Source: Streptomyces stelliscabiei
GTDB lineage: Bacteria; Actinomycetota; Actinomycetes; Streptomycetales; Streptomycetaceae
NCBI RefSeq assembly: GCF_014873495.1
Contig: NZ_JADBGF010000001.1
Span: 6,634,001-6,698,000, forward strand
Reading direction: 5' to 3'
Length of the DNA stretch: 64,000 bases
Part shown: piece after piece, positions 18,657-27,538 of the stretch
Numbering within the stretch: the first letter of the stretch is position 1
Layout: each line of letters begins with the position of its first letter
Position numbers and translations under genes: made by a program
The notes under the pieces: model-generated
The model's database searches: none
Seen by the model: the letters and a program-made list of their open reading frames with translations, nothing else
What the model was told of the DNA's origin: nothing

Positions 18657-19247
18657 TCAGACCGTGGTGACGACGTGGTCGAAGTCGAGCCGCGGGGAGC
18701 GCGGGTAGGACGCGCCCTCGCCGGGACGGCCGATGTTGACCACCATCAGCGGGGTGTGGTCGTCGTCCAGGAACTCCTTCTGGACCCCGGCGAAGTCGAA
18801 GCCGGTCATCGGGCCTGCGGCCAGGCCGGCGGCGCGGACGCCGATGATGAAGTACGCGGCCTGGAGGGCGGCGTTCATGCCGGCGGCGGACTCACGAGCG
18901 GCGCGCTCGGCGAAGAAGAGGTCCTTGGCCTGCGGGAACGCCGGGAACAGGGCCGGCAGCTCCTCGTGGAACTCGTTGTCCGCGGCGAGGATCGCGACCA
19001 GGGGAGCGGTGGCGGTCTTGGCCTGGTTGCCCTCGGCCATGTGCGGCACCAGACGCTCACGAGCCTCGGCGGAGCGGACCAGGACGATGCGCAGCGGGGT
19101 CTGGTTGAACGCGGTCGGGCCGTACTTGACCAGGTCGTAGATCGCCTGCACCTGCTCCTCGGTCACCGGCTCGTCGGTGAACGTGTTCGCGGTGTGGGCC
19201 TCGCGGAACAGCAGGTCCTGGGCGGCGGGGTCAAGAACGAGGGACAT
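18657..19247 (-). CDS. Nitroreductase-fold malonic semialdehyde reductase-like protein (196 aa)
   Basis: FMN-dependent oxidoreductase of the RutE/HadB branch of the nitroreductase family. Landmarks are the start MSLVLDPAAQDLLFREAHTA, YDLVKYGPTAFNQTPLRIVLV, which has the FMN-binding Ser/Asn positions, and the C-terminal VVNIGRPGEG. Length is about 196 residues, as in this subfamily. Such proteins are annotated as malonic semialdehyde reductases, but substrate range in Streptomyces is not known. ATG 19247 is selected since the conserved N-terminus begins there. Confidence 0.87.
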   Translation of the reverse strand: MSLVLDPAAQDLLFREAHTANTFTDEPVTEEQVQAIYDLVKYGPTAFNQTPLRIVLVRSAEARERLVPHMAEGNQAKTATAPLVAILAADNEFHEELPALFPAFPQAKDLFFAERAARESAAGMNAALQAAYFIIGVRAAGLAAGPMTGFDFAGVQKEFLDDDHTPLMVVNIGRPGEGASYPRSPRLDFDHVVTTV

Positions 19248-19385
19248 GAGGCAACCTTCGTGCGAGAGGAGGTGTACGTCCTCGACCGTACGCGAAGGAA
19301 GTTCAAAGTTCAACCAAAGCCTGGCCGTGGTGATCTGCTTCACAGCGCCTCGGTGTTCGGGGCCCCGCGCCCCGGGCCGCCGGAG

Positions 19386-19670
19386 TCACCTGCCCCGGCC
19401 CGCCGCCTCCGCGTCGCCCTCGTCGTCCTCCGCCAGCGCCGCGTCCAGCCGCGCCCGCGCCCCGTCCAGCCAGCGGCGGCAGACCTTGGCCAGCTCCTCG
19501 CCGCGCTCCCAGAGGGCGAGGGACTCCTCCAGCGTCGTACCGCCCGCCTCCAGGCGGCGTACGACGTCGATCAGCTCGTCCCGCGCCTGCTCGTACCCCA
19601 GGGCGCGGTCGGTCTCGGAGGCCCCGGCCGCCCCGGTCGTCCCGTCGGCCTGGCTCACGTTGCTGGTCAT
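19386..19670 (-). CDS. xseB: Exodeoxyribonuclease VII small subunit (94 aa)
   Basis: Small subunit of exonuclease VII, which degrades single-stranded DNA from both ends. The typical segment YEQARDELIDVVRRLEAGGTTLEESLALWERGEEL is present (residues 26-60) and is followed by the helical C-terminus and an acidic tail. The gene starts 10 bases after xseA ends, consistent with co-expression. ATG 19670 is the start. Confidence 0.93.
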   Translation of the reverse strand: MTSNVSQADGTTGAAGASETDRALGYEQARDELIDVVRRLEAGGTTLEESLALWERGEELAKVCRRWLDGARARLDAALAEDDEGDAEAAGRGR

Positions 19671-19680
19671 GCGGCCCACC

Positions 19681-20967
19681 TTATGCGTCCCCTCCGACAT
19701 TCCCTGGTGCGCCTGCAGTCCCGGGTGCACCGAGCGCCCCCGGGGAGTCCCCGGTCCCCGCGCCGTGGGCCCGGACGGCGAACTCGCCCTCGGCCACCCG
19801 TGCCCGCAGCGGCTCCCCGGGTTCGACCTCGTCCGGCGCGCGGACCACATGGCCGTCGGACTTCTGCAGCACCGCGTACCCCCGCTGGAGCGTCGCCGCG
19901 GGGGAGAGGGCCACCACGCGCGCGTGCGTGTGTGTCAACTCCGAGACCGCGCGGTCCAGATGGTGCCCGAGGCAGCGGCGGCCCCGGTCCAGCAGCGAGC
20001 CCACGTGGTCGGCGCGCTCGTCGATCATGCGGTGCGGATCCTCCATCGAGGGGCGCGCGAGGGCATGCGCGAGCCCCCGCTCCTCGCGCTCCACGAGCGC
20101 CTCCACGCACCGGCGCGCCCGGTCGCGCAGCCACCGCACCCGCTCGTACTCCTCGCCCACGTCCGGCACGACCTTCTTGGCCGCGTCGGTCGGCGTGGAC
20201 GCGCGCAGGTCCGCCACGTAGTCCAGCAGGGGGGTGTCCGGCTCGTGCCCGATCGCCGACACGACCGGCGTACGACAGGACGCGACCGCCCGGACGAGCT
20301 GTTCGTCGGAGAACGGCAGCAGGTCCTCGACGCTGCCTCCGCCGCGCGCCACGACGATGACGTCCACGCCGTCCATCGCGTCCAGCTCCTTCACCGCCTG
20401 CACGACCTGGGGCACCGCGTGCACCCCCTGCACGGCGACGTTGCGCACCTCGAAGCGGACGGCCGGCCAGCGGTGCCGGGCGTTCTCCAGCACGTCCCGC
20501 TCGGCCGCCGAGGCCCGGCCGCACACCAGCCCGATCAGCTGCGGCAGGAAGGGCAGCGCCTTCTTCCGCTCCGGCGCGAACAGCCCCTCCGCGGCCAGCG
20601 ACTTCTTCAACTGTTCCAGCCGGGCCAGCAGTTCGCCGACCCCGACCGGCTTTATCTCCGTGGCCCGCAGCGACAGCTGGCCGCGTGGCGCGTACCACTC
20701 CGGTTTCGCCAGGACGACGACCCGGGCGCCCTCGCTGACCACGTCGGCCACCGCGTCGAACACCTGCCGGTAGCAGGTCACGCCCACGGAGATGTCGTGC
20801 GACGGGTCCCGCAGCGTGAGGAACACGACGCCGGCGCCCGGGCGCCGCGACAGCTGGGTGATCTGCCCCTCGACCCACACCGCGCCGAGCCGGTCGATCC
20901 AGCCGCCGATGAGGCGGGAGACCTCGCCGACGGGGAGGGGGGATTCGGCGGACGTGTTGAGTGCCAT
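19681..20967 (-). CDS. xseA: Exodeoxyribonuclease VII large subunit (428 aa)
   Basis: Catalytic subunit of exonuclease VII. The N-terminal OB-fold (WIDRLGAVWVEGQITQLSRR) is followed by the catalytic domain with VIVVARGGGSVEDLLPFSDEQLVRAVASCRTPVVSAIGHEPD, the DxRASTPTDAA element, and a coiled-coil region. The C-terminus is a Gly/Ala-rich tail. It is upstream of xseB in the same direction. Confidence 0.95.
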   Translation of the reverse strand: MALNTSAESPLPVGEVSRLIGGWIDRLGAVWVEGQITQLSRRPGAGVVFLTLRDPSHDISVGVTCYRQVFDAVADVVSEGARVVVLAKPEWYAPRGQLSLRATEIKPVGVGELLARLEQLKKSLAAEGLFAPERKKALPFLPQLIGLVCGRASAAERDVLENARHRWPAVRFEVRNVAVQGVHAVPQVVQAVKELDAMDGVDVIVVARGGGSVEDLLPFSDEQLVRAVASCRTPVVSAIGHEPDTPLLDYVADLRASTPTDAAKKVVPDVGEEYERVRWLRDRARRCVEALVEREERGLAHALARPSMEDPHRMIDERADHVGSLLDRGRRCLGHHLDRAVSELTHTHARVVALSPAATLQRGYAVLQKSDGHVVRAPDEVEPGEPLRARVAEGEFAVRAHGAGTGDSPGALGAPGTAGAPGNVGGDA

Positions 20968-21041
20968 GCGCCGAGGGTAGCGGGGGGTACGGACAGGGCT
21001 CTGCCGTGCGTTCGGGGGGTGCGGTGCGTTGGCGGGTGCGG

Positions 21042-21168
21042 GTCCGTCGTGGTCGCCCGCGCAGTTCCCCGCGCCCCGGAAAGCAGCGGCTGCGCCCCGT
21101 GCTTTTCAGGCCCGAAGGGCCTGGGCTTTTCAGGGGCGCGGGGAACCGCGCGAGAAGCCCCACCGGAC
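21042..21168. repeat. Paired copies of the Streptomyces interspersed repeat
   Basis: Between the divergent xseA and ispH genes there is one inverted copy (21042-21077) and one direct copy (21131-21168) of the GGGGCGCGGGGAA(C/T)-type repeat that also occurs at 745-780. They enclose a segment with a smaller inverted repeat, GCTTTTCAGGCCCGAAGGGCCTG. The pair can fold into a long hairpin. This looks like a mobile-type or recombination-derived intergenic element. Confidence 0.6.
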
Positions 21169-21254
21169 CCGCACCCGAAAACGAACCGAACCCCGCCCCC
21201 TCCCCCCGCTTCCCCGGCGGAGCCCCAGCCGGGGAACCCCCTACGATGGAAGAC

Positions 21255-22253
21255 ATGACCGCTTCGCCTGGCCGCCGTGTCCTCCTCGCCGCCCCGCGCG
21301 GCTACTGCGCGGGTGTCGACCGCGCGGTGATCGCCGTCGAGAAGGCCCTGGAGCAGTACGGGGCCCCGATCTACGTCCGCCACGAGATCGTCCACAACAA
21401 GTACGTCGTGCAGACGCTGGAGCGGAAGGGCGCCATCTTCGTCGAGCAGACGGAGGAGGTCCCCGAGGGGAACATCGTCATGTTCTCGGCGCACGGCGTC
21501 GCCCCGACCGTCCACGACGAGGCCGCCCGCGGCAAGCTCGCCACCATCGACGCGACCTGCCCGCTGGTCACCAAGGTCCACAAGGAAGCCATCCGGTACG
21601 CCCAGGACGACTTCGACATCCTCCTGATCGGGCACGAGGGGCACGAGGAGGTCATCGGCACCTCGGGCGAGGCGCCGGACCACATCCAGCTCGTCGACGG
21701 CCCCGAGGACGTCGCCAAGGTCGAGGTCCGCGACCCGTCGAAGATCGTCTGGCTCTCCCAGACCACCCTCTCCGTCGACGAGACGATGGAGACGGTCGGC
21801 GCGCTCAAGGAGAAGTTCCCGCTGCTCGTCTCGCCGCCCAGCGACGACATCTGCTACGCCACGCAGAACCGCCAGCTCGCCGTGAAGCAGATGGGCGCCG
21901 AGGCGGAACTGGTCATCGTGGTCGGCTCCCGCAACTCCTCCAACTCGGTCCGGCTCGTCGAGGTCGCCAAGCTCGCCGGCTCGCGCGAGGCCTACCTCGT
22001 GGACTTCGCGAGCGAGATCGACGAGGCCTGGCTGGAGGGCGTGGAGACCGTCGGCGTCACCTCGGGCGCCTCCGTGCCGGAGGTCCTCGTCGAGGAGGTC
22101 CTCGAATGGCTCTCCCAGCGCGGTTACGGAGACGTCGAACTGGTCAAGGCCGCCGAGGAGTCGATCACCTTCTCCCTGCCCAAGGAACTCCGCCGCGACC
22201 TGCGCGAGGAGGCCGCCTCCCTGGTCGCCGAGCGCACCGGACAGGGCGCCTGA
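21255..22253 (+). CDS. ispH: 4-hydroxy-3-methylbut-2-enyl diphosphate reductase IspH (332 aa)
   Basis: Final enzyme of the MEP pathway, making IPP and DMAPP. The three cluster cysteines are in APRGYCAGVDRA, DATCPLVTKVH and DDICYATQNRQ. The substrate His residues and the TxxxxGxSxP-type element (SNSVRLVEVAK) are also present. ATG 21255 has a good ribosome site; an in-frame ATG at 21246 is an alternative. It is the first gene after a repeat-rich divergent region. Confidence 0.95.
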   Translation: MTASPGRRVLLAAPRGYCAGVDRAVIAVEKALEQYGAPIYVRHEIVHNKYVVQTLERKGAIFVEQTEEVPEGNIVMFSAHGVAPTVHDEAARGKLATIDATCPLVTKVHKEAIRYAQDDFDILLIGHEGHEEVIGTSGEAPDHIQLVDGPEDVAKVEVRDPSKIVWLSQTTLSVDETMETVGALKEKFPLLVSPPSDDICYATQNRQLAVKQMGAEAELVIVVGSRNSSNSVRLVEVAKLAGSREAYLVDFASEIDEAWLEGVETVGVTSGASVPEVLVEEVLEWLSQRGYGDVELVKAAEESITFSLPKELRRDLREEAASLVAERTGQGA

Positions 22254-22269
22254 CCCTCCCCGCATCCGC

Positions 22270-22307
22270 CGTACGGCCCCGGAACGTGAAGGTTCCGGGG
22301 CCGTACG
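22270..22307 (+). terminator. Terminator after ispH
   Basis: A perfect 16-bp stem (22270-22285 with 22292-22307) has a 6-base loop and lies 17 bases past the ispH stop. Confidence 0.85.
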
Positions 22308-22394
22308 CGTCCCACGGGGTGAGGATCCGGACGCCCGGCGGCGGCCGGGCACCTCGCCGACGTGACTGTCAGTCGTACGACGTAACGTAGGGCC

Positions 22395-23141
22395 ATGCAC
22401 ATCTTCGGCGTGGACATCGGTGGTTCCGGGATCAAGGGCGCACCCGTGGACCTGGACCTGGGCGACCTGGCGGACGAGCGACACAAGGTGCTGACCCCGC
22501 ACCCGGCGACGCCCGACTCGGTGGCCGACGGGGTCAAGGAGGTCGTCGACCACTTCGGGTGGACCGGCCCGGTCGGCATCACCTTCCCCGGCGTGGTCAC
22601 GGGCGGCGCCACGATCCGTACGGCGGCCAACGTCGACAAGGGCTGGATCGACGTCGACGCGCGCGCCCTGCTGAGCGAGCGCATCGGCGGCCTGCCGGTG
22701 ACCGTGGTGAACGACGCGGACGCGGCGGGCGTCGCCGAGATGCAGTTCGGAGCCGGGCGCGACCGTCAGGGCACGGTCATCCTGCTCACCTTCGGCACGG
22801 GCATCGGCAGCGCCGTCTTCTCCGACGGCGTCCTCGTCCCCAACACGGAGCTGGGCCACCTGGAGCTGCATGGCCACGACGCCGAGACCCGCGCCTCCAC
22901 CAAGGCCAAGGAAGACCACGACCTGACCTATGAGCACTGGGCCAGGCGCGTCACCAAGTACCTCGCCCACGTCGAGATGCTCTTCTCGCCCGAGCTGTTC
23001 ATCATCGGCGGCGGTGTCAGCCGCAAGTCGGCGAAGTTCCTGCACCTCCTCGAAGGGATCAGGGCGGAGATCGTCCCGGCCCAGCTGCAGAACAACGCGG
23101 GCATCGTGGGCGCGGCGATGCGGGCGGCGAAGGCCGGCTAG
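22395..23141 (+). CDS. ppgK: Polyphosphate glucokinase (248 aa)
   Basis: ROK-family kinase that phosphorylates glucose using polyphosphate (or ATP). It has the N-terminal phosphate loop GVDIGGSGIKGAPVD, the catalytic VVNDADAAGVAEMQFGAG and the LLTFGTGIGSAVFSDG and GGGVSRKSAKFL elements. Family length. Start ATG 22395. Confidence 0.94.
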   Translation: MHIFGVDIGGSGIKGAPVDLDLGDLADERHKVLTPHPATPDSVADGVKEVVDHFGWTGPVGITFPGVVTGGATIRTAANVDKGWIDVDARALLSERIGGLPVTVVNDADAAGVAEMQFGAGRDRQGTVILLTFGTGIGSAVFSDGVLVPNTELGHLELHGHDAETRASTKAKEDHDLTYEHWARRVTKYLAHVEMLFSPELFIIGGGVSRKSAKFLHLLEGIRAEIVPAQLQNNAGIVGAAMRAAKAG

Positions 23142-23191
23142 GAGCGGGCGCCGCACCGGGACGGGGCGCGGGCGGGAGCCCGCAACGCCGC

Positions 23192-23947
23192 CTAGCGCCC
23201 CCGGGGGACGGTGTCGCGCGGCTGGGCCGGGGGCCTCGGGGTACGCGGCCCGACCGGCCGGTGGCCGTCCGGGGTCCGGGGCCGGACACGGGCCGTCCTC
23301 CCCGGAACATCAGCTTCCGGGACCCGGCGCTGCCCGCCCTGCCCCCCGACCCGCGCCCGGCCCTCCCGGACGTACCGTTCCCGCTCGGCAGCCCGGTGGG
23401 CCATCAGCCGGAGCTTGCGCACGGTCACGATGACACCGGCGACGAGCGTGCCGCCGTACAGCCAGCCCGCCTGCATGGCGAGGGCGGTGACGAGGGCCAT
23501 GAGATGCCCGCCGAGCCCGCCCTCCCCCTCGGCCAGCAGCGGCAGTCCGGCCGCGAAGGCGATCGGGACGACGACGGGGGCGCTCGCCAGGTCACCGCTC
23601 CGCACCCACACCGCCGTCATGGCGCTGACCAGCAGGAACAGCACTCCGTATACGGTCGGGGACGCGCCGAACAGCAGGCGGTCGAGGCAGGCGAGCACGA
23701 ACATCGCCGCCCCGCAGAACAACCCGCAGCCCAGGTCGGTGAGGCGGGGATTCGGCATCCGGCGCACGACCCGCGCGACGCTCCGCACGGCTCGGACCGG
23801 CGGGGGTACGGGCCCGCGCGCGACCGGAGCACGAGGCGGCACGCTCGCGCCGGGTGCCCGGCCCCCTCTGCCGGCCTGCGGGGGAAGAGGCGGTGTGCCG
23901 CGCGGCGGCCCGGTCCGAGGGGGATGCGTCCTCTGCTGCTGCTCCAC
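23192..23947 (-). CDS. DUF6542 membrane protein (251 aa)
   Basis: Low-complexity Pro/Arg-rich N-terminus (about 65 residues), then a central membrane domain with four or five hydrophobic segments (GLFCGAAMFVLACLDRLL, VYGVLFLLVSAMTAVWV, VVVPIAFAAGLPLL, HLMALVTALAMQAGWLYG) and a basic, disordered C-terminus. This is the conserved streptomycete DUF6542 type encoded next to ppgK and ychF. Function unknown. Confidence 0.8.
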   Translation of the reverse strand: MEQQQRTHPPRTGPPRGTPPLPPQAGRGGRAPGASVPPRAPVARGPVPPPVRAVRSVARVVRRMPNPRLTDLGCGLFCGAAMFVLACLDRLLFGASPTVYGVLFLLVSAMTAVWVRSGDLASAPVVVPIAFAAGLPLLAEGEGGLGGHLMALVTALAMQAGWLYGGTLVAGVIVTVRKLRLMAHRAAERERYVREGRARVGGQGGQRRVPEADVPGRTARVRPRTPDGHRPVGPRTPRPPAQPRDTVPRGR

Positions 23948-24173
23948 TCGTCCAACTTAGGTCGGTTAATGTGCCGAATGGGTTCAGAGACACGCCGTCG
24001 AGCGGACCTTGGCCAAGCGTTCGACAGCTCGCCGGACCGAGTGCCGGCACGCCGTAAACTGGGGGATCGGCCGGTCCTCCGGCCGCTGGGGCACGATCCG
24101 CCGGACTGGCCTCAGGCCCTGCCGCTCCAGCCCCCCGGCCGCCTGGCCCTCCTACATACGGGAAGTCGCAAAC

Positions 24174-25262
<1,089 letters not shown>

Positions 25263-25901
25263 CGGGTCACTTAGCATGGCTTAACTGATCTTGCAAACGT
25301 GCAGTTCAGATGGGGTCTGTCTTCTCAAGGGCAGGCCCCGTTTCTGTTCCCGTGCTGACTTGGTGCTGACCTGCGAGCACCCCTCATCACCCCTCATCAC
25401 CCCTCCCGTGCTGGTTCTGTGCTGACCCATGGGCTGTAGCTCCGCGTGGGAAAGCGGATGTGGTCAGGAAGACCCGGGTACGACAGCAGCCGGAAGCGAA
25501 GACTGTGCGCGCGGCAAGGGAAGCGCCTGCACTGGCAGGGGACCTCGTTCTCCGTGCCCGCTCCACGCGCCGTCACCGGTGACGGTTTCCCATGCATTTG
25601 ATGGCGCGACTGTCCCTGGTAGTGCTCCGCTGTGCGATGCATACATGGAGAGGGCGCTTAGAAGGCGCCTGGTGCATCCACCCGACCATGGGCCCTGACC
25701 TGCGTAAACCCGACCTTCTAGCGCCGTCCCCGGCAACGCGGGGGACACATGGGGGAACCGTAGATCCCTGGCGGCGGGGGGACGCAAGCGCCCGGATAAG
25801 CCGTACGTAGCTTCTTACGCCATCTCCACAAGACCGAAGCCCTTCGTGGAAACAATCCTGCCCCACTCGGCGTTTGTGATCTCCGAGCCGAGGAGGGGAA
25901 G
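25263..25901. other. Non-coding junction between core chromosome and accessory island
   Basis: About 640 bases without a convincing gene. After the ychF terminator come three tandem copies of TCATCACCCC-type sequence (25382-25408). Read on the minus strand, the DNA can encode a short tail (SQVSTKSARE then a basic stretch ending in a stop near 25282) that resembles the C-terminal end of streptomycete integrases, but no body of such a gene is visible upstream. This may be an old integration scar. A promoter for the next gene should lie near its right end. Confidence 0.4.
25312..25339 (+). terminator. Terminator after ychF
   Basis: A 10-bp stem with two G-U pairs (25312-25321 with 25330-25339) has an 8-base loop and is followed by GTTTCTGTT. 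It lies 50 bases past the ychF stop. Confidence 0.7.
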
Positions 25902-26795
25902 GTGTCGGGCCTGAAGCTGTTCCACACGAGGAAAGACGGCGTGACCGAGGTAATGCCGCATCTGGCCGAGGAAGAGGGCGATGTGCAGGACCTCATCGAG
26001 GCGCACATGGAGACCATGCTCGGGGTGCGGTTCCTGGCGAGCGAGTACAGCACTGGCCCCGTCCATGGCGGGCGCATCGATTCGCTGGGCATTGACGAGA
26101 ACAACGCGCCCGCGATCGTGGAATACAAGCGTGGTACTGACGCAGGTGTGATCCATCAGGGCCTCTTCTACATGGCGTGGCTGATGGACCACAAGGACGC
26201 ATTCCGGCACCTGGTCCGCGACCGGCTCGGGGCTGCGGTCGCGGCCCAGGTGCTGTGGAGCGCACCGAGGCTGATCTGCGTGGCCGGCGACTTCACTCGC
26301 TACGACGTTCATGCCGTGCGCGAGCACCGCCGCTCGATCGACCTGGTCCGTTACCGGTTCTTCGGCAACGAGCACATCGGCCTTGAGACGGTCGCCTCCA
26401 TCGCCGGCCAGACCCCCGCCTCCAGGGCAGTCTGCCGTCGCCGCAGGGCGGAGGTGCCGCGCGACCGTCGTACGGACGGGGCGATGGTGGAGCTGGCTGC
26501 CGCGGTTGACGAGGTGCTGCTCGGACTCGGTGACGACATCACCAGGGTCGAGAACAGGACCTACCGGGCGTACCAGCGGCTGCGGAACTTCGCCTGCGTC
26601 TGCCCGCCGCAGAAGACCAAGCTGCTCGTCTACCTCAAGGCCGACCCCAAGGAGGTCGATCTCGTCCCCGGATTCACCCGGGACGTGACGGGGCTTGGGC
26701 ACCACGGAACCGGCGACCTGGAGGTGCAACTGCGCACGGACCGGGACCTGGAGCGCGCCCAGGACCTGTTCCGCCTCAGCTACGCCGCGGCGTAG
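25902..26795 (+). CDS. NucS-like PD-(D/E)XK domain + DUF5655 protein (297 aa)
   Basis: The N-terminal half contains a restriction-endonuclease-type core: RIDSLGID (Asp at residue 60) and AIVEYKRGTD (Glu 74, Lys 76) form the D...ExK catalytic triad. The C-terminal part (YRAYQRLRNFACVCPPQKTKLLVYLKAD, then GTGDLEV and the AQDLFRLSY end) is the DUF5655 domain found in many defence-island and phage nucleases. GTG 25902 has an excellent AGGAGGGGAAG ribosome site. It is the first gene of the accessory region and ends in its own terminator. DNA cleavage is inferred from the intact motif. Natural substrate unknown. Confidence 0.8.
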   Translation: MSGLKLFHTRKDGVTEVMPHLAEEEGDVQDLIEAHMETMLGVRFLASEYSTGPVHGGRIDSLGIDENNAPAIVEYKRGTDAGVIHQGLFYMAWLMDHKDAFRHLVRDRLGAAVAAQVLWSAPRLICVAGDFTRYDVHAVREHRRSIDLVRYRFFGNEHIGLETVASIAGQTPASRAVCRRRRAEVPRDRRTDGAMVELAAAVDEVLLGLGDDITRVENRTYRAYQRLRNFACVCPPQKTKLLVYLKADPKEVDLVPGFTRDVTGLGHHGTGDLEVQLRTDRDLERAQDLFRLSYAAA

Positions 26796-26910
26796 TGGCT
26801 TCTCGTCCCGATGGACGGCAGGGCGGGTTATGCGGTTGTGGGGCTTCGTCGTGGCGCTGCCTTTCGACGTGGTGGTCAGGTAAATGGCGGTGGATTACTA
26901 AGGGTGCGGG

Positions 26911-26939
26911 GGATCCCCGGTTTCGCTAACCGGGGATCC
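26911..26939. terminator. Terminator after the DUF5655 gene
   Basis: A perfect 12-bp stem (26911-26922 with 26928-26939) with a 5-base loop lies about 115 bases after the stop. No T-run follows; such hairpins still work in Streptomyces. Confidence 0.75.
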
Positions 26940-27080
26940 GGTGCTATAAGGCATCGCCGATTTCTAACGTCACTGAAGGTGCAGTTTCCCAGCCTGGGCG
27001 TGAGAAGCCCTGTCGCCCATGGTTATTTGCCCTGACGCGAGCGCTCTTACAGTTGCGACCGCCGGTCGCCCCAAAGGACG

Positions 27081-27408
27081 GCCGCCACATCGGCGTGGCG
27101 ACTGAGGATCGCAACTCGGACGTCGACCCGGTGGTGGTGCAGCAGATCTGGGAGTGGTGATCGCCCCCCTCGGTGCGACTGAGGATCACAATATGAAGGG
27201 CGACGGGCGAGACTGCAGAACATGCCGGCGGCGGCCCTCCAGGGCGACTGAGGATCGCAACACCTGCACCTGTGACGCGAAGCTCGAGCCGCACCCCAGC
27301 GGCGGTCGCCTTCCAGGGCGATCGAGGGTCGCAAGCGTGCGTCGAGTACGGCGGCCCAGCACGTGACCTAGGTGGCGGTTGCCCTCCGGGGCGACCGAGG
27401 ATTGATGG
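27081..27408 (+). CRISPR. Small, decayed CRISPR-like array (5 imperfect 35-bp repeats)
   Basis: Five related 35-base units occur at 27081-27115, 27158-27192, 27227-27261, 27301-27335 and 27374-27408. The best conserved part is the 3' end, GCGACTGAGGATCGCAAC in units 1 and 3. Units 2, 4 and 5 differ at several bases, unit 5 having lost the terminal CGCAAC. The 5' halves share GGCGGTCGCC-type sequence and can pair with the GGCGAC part, as in palindromic CRISPR repeats. Spacers of 42, 34, 39 and 38 bases are unrelated to each other. No cas gene is adjacent. The degree of decay suggests a non-functional relic; it could also be a repeat of another kind. Confidence 0.6.
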
Positions 27409-27443
27409 TGGCTCATGGCAGGTGCCTTACATGAGCCACCATC
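27404..27443. terminator. Inverted repeat at the end of the array and of the sigma/ATPase operon
   Basis: Perfect 14-bp arms (27404-27417 and 27430-27443) enclose a 12-base loop. It begins inside the last array unit and lies 96 bases beyond the stop of the convergent minus-strand operon, for which it is the best terminator candidate. Confidence 0.6.
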
Positions 27444-27538
27444 ACCAGAACTCGGCTGCCCATCGTGGCAGCTCACGACTTACAGTTGGCTCCCGTCCTT
27501 GCGCCGTAGGGATCTGCGAACCCGCACGGTTTCCCTCG

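Noticed and set aside
25431..25495. tRNA-like start GGGCTGTAGCTC
   Set aside because: Acceptor, D and T stems do not fold properly and the T-loop GGTTCGA is missing.
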